Assembly: GCA_030272585.1 (NCBI GenBank)
Contig: BSYQ01000007.1
Coordinates: 500,001 to 564,000, forward strand
Direction of reading: 5' to 3'
Length of the DNA: 64,000 nucleotides
DNA from: Bryopsis sp. KO-2023
Lineage: Eukaryota; Chlorophyta; Ulvophyceae; Bryopsidales; Bryopsidaceae
Shown here: positions 61,045-64,000 of the stretch, piece by piece
Numbering within the stretch: position 1 is the first letter of the stretch
Layout of the letters: every line of letters starts with the position of its first letter
Notes under the pieces: generated by a model
Databases searched by the model: none
What the model was told of the DNA's origin: nothing
Seen by the model: the letters and a program-made list of their open reading frames with translations, nothing else
Program-made: the position numbers and the translations under genes

Positions 61045-63608
61045 AAAAAAACAAATGGAAAATTCTGGTGCAATGATGGAAGGCAACCGTGGTGGATATT
61101 TTTTTTCTTAAATTTACCCCCCAAAACCACTACATGTGCTGTAGTACTGGCATGATTTAAAAAAAATGGAACTGAAAAAAGAACAGATTACAGTTATTTT
61201 TAGATTGGGAGGAAGGTCGGGTAGAAGTCCATCAAGCATGTGAAAGGGGGGGGGGAGAGAAAGTGAAGCAACTCCACGTGTTGATTTTCATTTCCTCTCT
61301 TGCTCTTTTTTAATTTTAAATCTTACATTTATAAAACACTATCTTTTCATTTGAGGGGAGCGATGGGCATCAAGAAAAAGGTGGATTTGTGAATTTTTAA
61401 TTGCAACATTATTTCTTTTTGAATACTCAACCTGTCGTCTTGGAAGGGTTCGACCAAAAGAAAACATGAAAAGGAACACACCAGTGATTGGGAATTTTAG
61501 TTGTGTAGAAGGGGTGCTTACACAGGAGCCCAACAAATATGAGGTGGGATTTATTTTATTTTTCTGTTGTTTTTCAATCAAATCGGGAGCCACATAGTCG
61601 CCACAATGGGTAGATGTTTTCATGGGGTCGACTGTATGTTGACACGGGGGGGGGGGGGGCAGTGATGATTGGCTGGCAGGTTCATTCAATTTGACTTAAA
61701 TTTTTCTTGTCACATTTTTTCTTTTCTTTCTCTTGCGATGATGCTATCTTGTAACGTTATTCGTCATTTTGCAATCACTGTGTCTTTTTCTTTGCATGCT
61801 GCCAACATCGCGAACACATCAGTTCCAGTCATGCTCGAAAGGGATAAAGGAAAGAAAACCTTCCCTTTAAACTTGAACAAAATTTGAGGGAGATGGTGGT
61901 TCTCAGGTGGATCCAATTTGGTTGATTCGGCATTTTAGAAGTGGAAAATCAAATAATTATTACATCTCTTGTGCTCTTGCAATGGGCTCAGAGCAATGAT
62001 CACAGGTGGGCTGGGTGCCGCCACAGCACTGTCCCATCTACGAATATGGTACAAAGAATTGTTTCTTTTCTTTTCTTAGGAAGGGAGGTCAGTGTTACTG
62101 ATTCTGAATCGGCTCTGAGCCAGAAGTAATAAACTGGTTGAAGCAGACTAGGAGGAGTTGCCTGCCTATTTTGCATAAGTTGATGCAATATCATCACTAT
62201 CAATCAACACACAAGTATTCCCAGCTGGTATGTTGTTGGTCGGTTTGCAGAAGTTTATAGCTGTGTTTCTCAATTTCTTCTCAAGAATATTTCAACCACC
62301 TGCTTTTTTTTTTTTTTTTTTTTTGGAGCATGATTGATATCTTCCTTTCAGTGTTAACACTCCACAAATTAGAAAGTAGACTGACATACATGACATTTGA
62401 TGTAATTTCCAAGAGAATGACCAGCAAGAAAAATACTAACGATTTTTTGCTCGACTTTTGATCAAAACAGAATTTTTATTTTGTTGAGAGACTCACAAAC
62501 AAACCCACAGCAACTGGGAGAGATGGAACAAGAAATTTTTCAGATCTGATCCCACTTATTGATATTGTTAAAAAAATAAATGTACCATCCACAGCCAAGC
62601 AGAATGTATTTTCAAAACCCAACTTTCTTTTTAAAAAGAGTCTTGTACCAGCCAGCCAGCACCTTCCAGCAAACAAACAATCAATCACAAAGGCTAGCAA
62701 CAAGATTTATACACCATTCCTCTCTGCTCAAAGAAACGGCTAGGAACAATTAAAACCCCAACACTAATACAGGCAAAACACTAAGGCAAGACCGACAGGG
62801 AGACATCAGCACAGAAATAGCAGCAGTTTAGGATATATATATATATTATCAACAAAAACCCGAGACAGGAAAGACCAAAATACGAACGATCACGGAAAGG
62901 ATATGAAAGGACAAAAAAAATAGAATAAGAAAGCCATGATCACTGAGCGCCCCCCCAGGGAAACCATAAAGAGAGATATAAAAAACCCTGCTTTCTCAGC
63001 CTCCCTGTCGAAAAATGCGATTTTTTTGCCACTGGTATTTTGTCCTTTCCTGATATTTTCTTTTCTAGCTCCCCCACCAATTTCTTTTTGCTGAAATCTC
63101 TTTTTTTTCTCTCTCTGTTTCTCACTCACTCTCCCAACTTTCGGTCCCCGGTAATAAAACCAATATCCCATATTCCTCAAACTGGCTTGCTCTCTTGCCC
63201 CCCACCTAAAACAACAAACCTCAACAATTTGCCAAAACGACCACAAACCATCCAAGAGTTTGTTTATAAGTAAAACACACCTTGACGATGTTTCGTGCCA
63301 CGTCCTAAATTCATGCAGGATCAAAACGCCTTCCTTCTTCGTTTATCTCAATTTCTTCTTTCTTTAATTTCGTGCTGTCCAAATATAGAACAACAAGACT
63401 CTCTTTTCTCTGCCTATCCTAGGGGTCCTTGCAGTACATATATTTTCTTTGTTGCTTTCTTCCGACCTCCCAAAACTCTCGTTTTTTTCGTCCCTCTCGC
63501 ACCTTGCCCCACCTAAGTCCCCATTTTCCCCTCCCTTCAAAAACCCCCTATCAGTGTTTTTCTTTCCAATGAACTCTCAGGATGCTGATCTCTTCTGCTG
63601 GTTTAGGA
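61045..63608. other. 2.5-kb gene-poor, T/A-rich region
   Basis: Between the DUF212 gene and the last gene. It holds a G run (61645-61657), a poly-T tract (62304-62324), a TA run (62833-62847) and many T-rich blocks to 63540. No exon is recognised. Confidence 0.6.
62304..62324. repeat. Poly(T) tract
   Basis: An uninterrupted run of 21 T in intergenic DNA. Confidence 0.9.
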
Positions 63609-64000
63609 TCAATCCTCAGCAGTTTTGGCATCATCTTCCACCTCCTCAGCAGCATCGGCATCAGCCTCTTCAGCAGTTGCATCAGCATCTTCCTCCTCAG
63701 CATCAGCATCATCAGCCTCCGCATCAGCATCGGCTTCCTCAGCATCGGCCGCCTCCTCCTCAGCATCATCTACCTCAGCTGTAGCCGCTTCAGTATCAGC
63801 CTCAGCCACATCAGCCTCAGCCACATCAGCAGCATCCCGAGGAGTCACCAGGAGCTCAAAGTCCATAGCTTCCTTCACAGCCATCTCGACGGTGTTCTTC
63901 GGCTTGACAGTGACCAAGAGCTTGTCGGAAGGAAGCAAGACGCTGTCGATTTTGTAGATCACGGAGTTACAGGCGATGGTTCCGAGAGGCTTGCTGATGT
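63609..64000 (-). CDS. Probable fasciclin (FAS1) domain protein, C-terminal part, acidic tail
   Basis: The minus frame enters from the window edge as SKPLGTIACNSVIYKIDSVL then LPSDKLLVTVKPK. N-x-VIYxID-VLLP is the conserved last strand of FAS1 domains, so this is likely the end of such a cell-surface or extracellular adhesion domain. Next comes NTVEMAVKEAMDFELLVTPR, then about 85 residues made almost only of Ala, Asp and Glu (units like ADAEEA, DVAEAD), ending DDAKTAED. A FAS1 protein followed by an acidic tail would be unusual; the single domain end seen is short. The opposite strand is also open (Ser/Ala-rich), which is a mirror effect of the repeat. Confidence 0.6.
   Translation of the reverse strand, partial: ISKPLGTIACNSVIYKIDSVLLPSDKLLVTVKPKNTVEMAVKEAMDFELLVTPRDAADVAEADVAEADTEAATAEVDDAEEEAADAEEADADAEADDADAEEEDADATAEEADADAAEEVEDDAKTAED

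Noticed and set aside
63625-63957. A 110-codon plus-strand Ser/Ala frame
   Set aside because: It is the antisense shadow of the Ala/Asp/Glu repeat; the minus frame continues into a conserved FAS1-like strand, the plus frame does not.

Overview
The window looks like nuclear DNA of an intron-rich, photosynthetic eukaryote with a green-type plastid. Genes are split by GT-AG introns, many of about 80-400 bp. Intergenic DNA and introns are rich in T/A homopolymers. A nuclear PsbR gene (photosystem II 10 kDa protein, a green-lineage subunit) points to a green alga. The carotenoid oxygenase has a Ser/Ala/Arg-rich leader without a hydrophobic signal, which suggests a primary rather than a secondary plastid. 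A streptophyte or prasinophyte-like alga fits best; this is inference and no species is named.

Layout: 1-187 is the 5' end of a FAD monooxygenase (-). 1.3-3.4 kb is Ran GTPase (-), divergent from an intronless CZIB/DUF866 protein (+) that has lost its zinc ligands. 4.6-7.5 kb is an unrecognised coiled-coil/basic-tail gene (-). 7.8-9.5 kb is a MinC C-terminal domain apparently spliced in frame to a four-helix membrane protein (-). 10.4-11.4 kb is psbR (+). 11.4-13.6 kb is non-coding with a GGGGCC-type repeat cluster. 13.6-16.3 kb is a GRAM-VASt membrane-contact lipid-transfer protein (+). 17.6-20.9 kb is a MerA-like flavin disulfide oxidoreductase (-). 21.2-22.6 kb holds two tandem single-DEP genes (-). 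23.0-24.4 kb is hydroxyethylthiazole kinase (-), divergent from cofactor-independent phosphoglycerate mutase (25.0-28.4 kb, +).

29.8-36.0 kb is coatomer alpha (-). 36.7-40.1 kb is a carotenoid cleavage oxygenase (-), divergent from prefoldin subunit 2 (40.4-41.6 kb, +). 41.6-46.9 kb is gene-poor, with one orphan exon. 46.9-47.8 kb is an EamA/DMT transporter (+). 48.7-52.6 kb is a CBM20-GDPD phosphodiesterase (-). 53.4-58.0 kb is PIG-O (-). 58.6-59.8 kb is a disordered unknown protein (+). 60.3-61.0 kb is a DUF212 PAP2-like membrane protein (+). The right edge carries the C-terminus of a probable FAS1 protein with an acidic low-complexity tail (-).

This is not an operon-like region: housekeeping, plastid and membrane genes are interleaved. 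The most unusual items are the MinC-membrane-protein fusion, the cysteine-less CZIB homologue, and several recent short tandem duplications (70, 57, 32 and 3x17 bp), one of which copies a splice donor. Exon borders were worked out by hand from reading frames, splice phases and family conservation, without transcripts. Where total exon length is a multiple of three (Ran, thiM, iPGM, prefoldin, DEP-A, the 58.6 kb gene) the models are solid. Elsewhere coordinates are the outer limits I can support.
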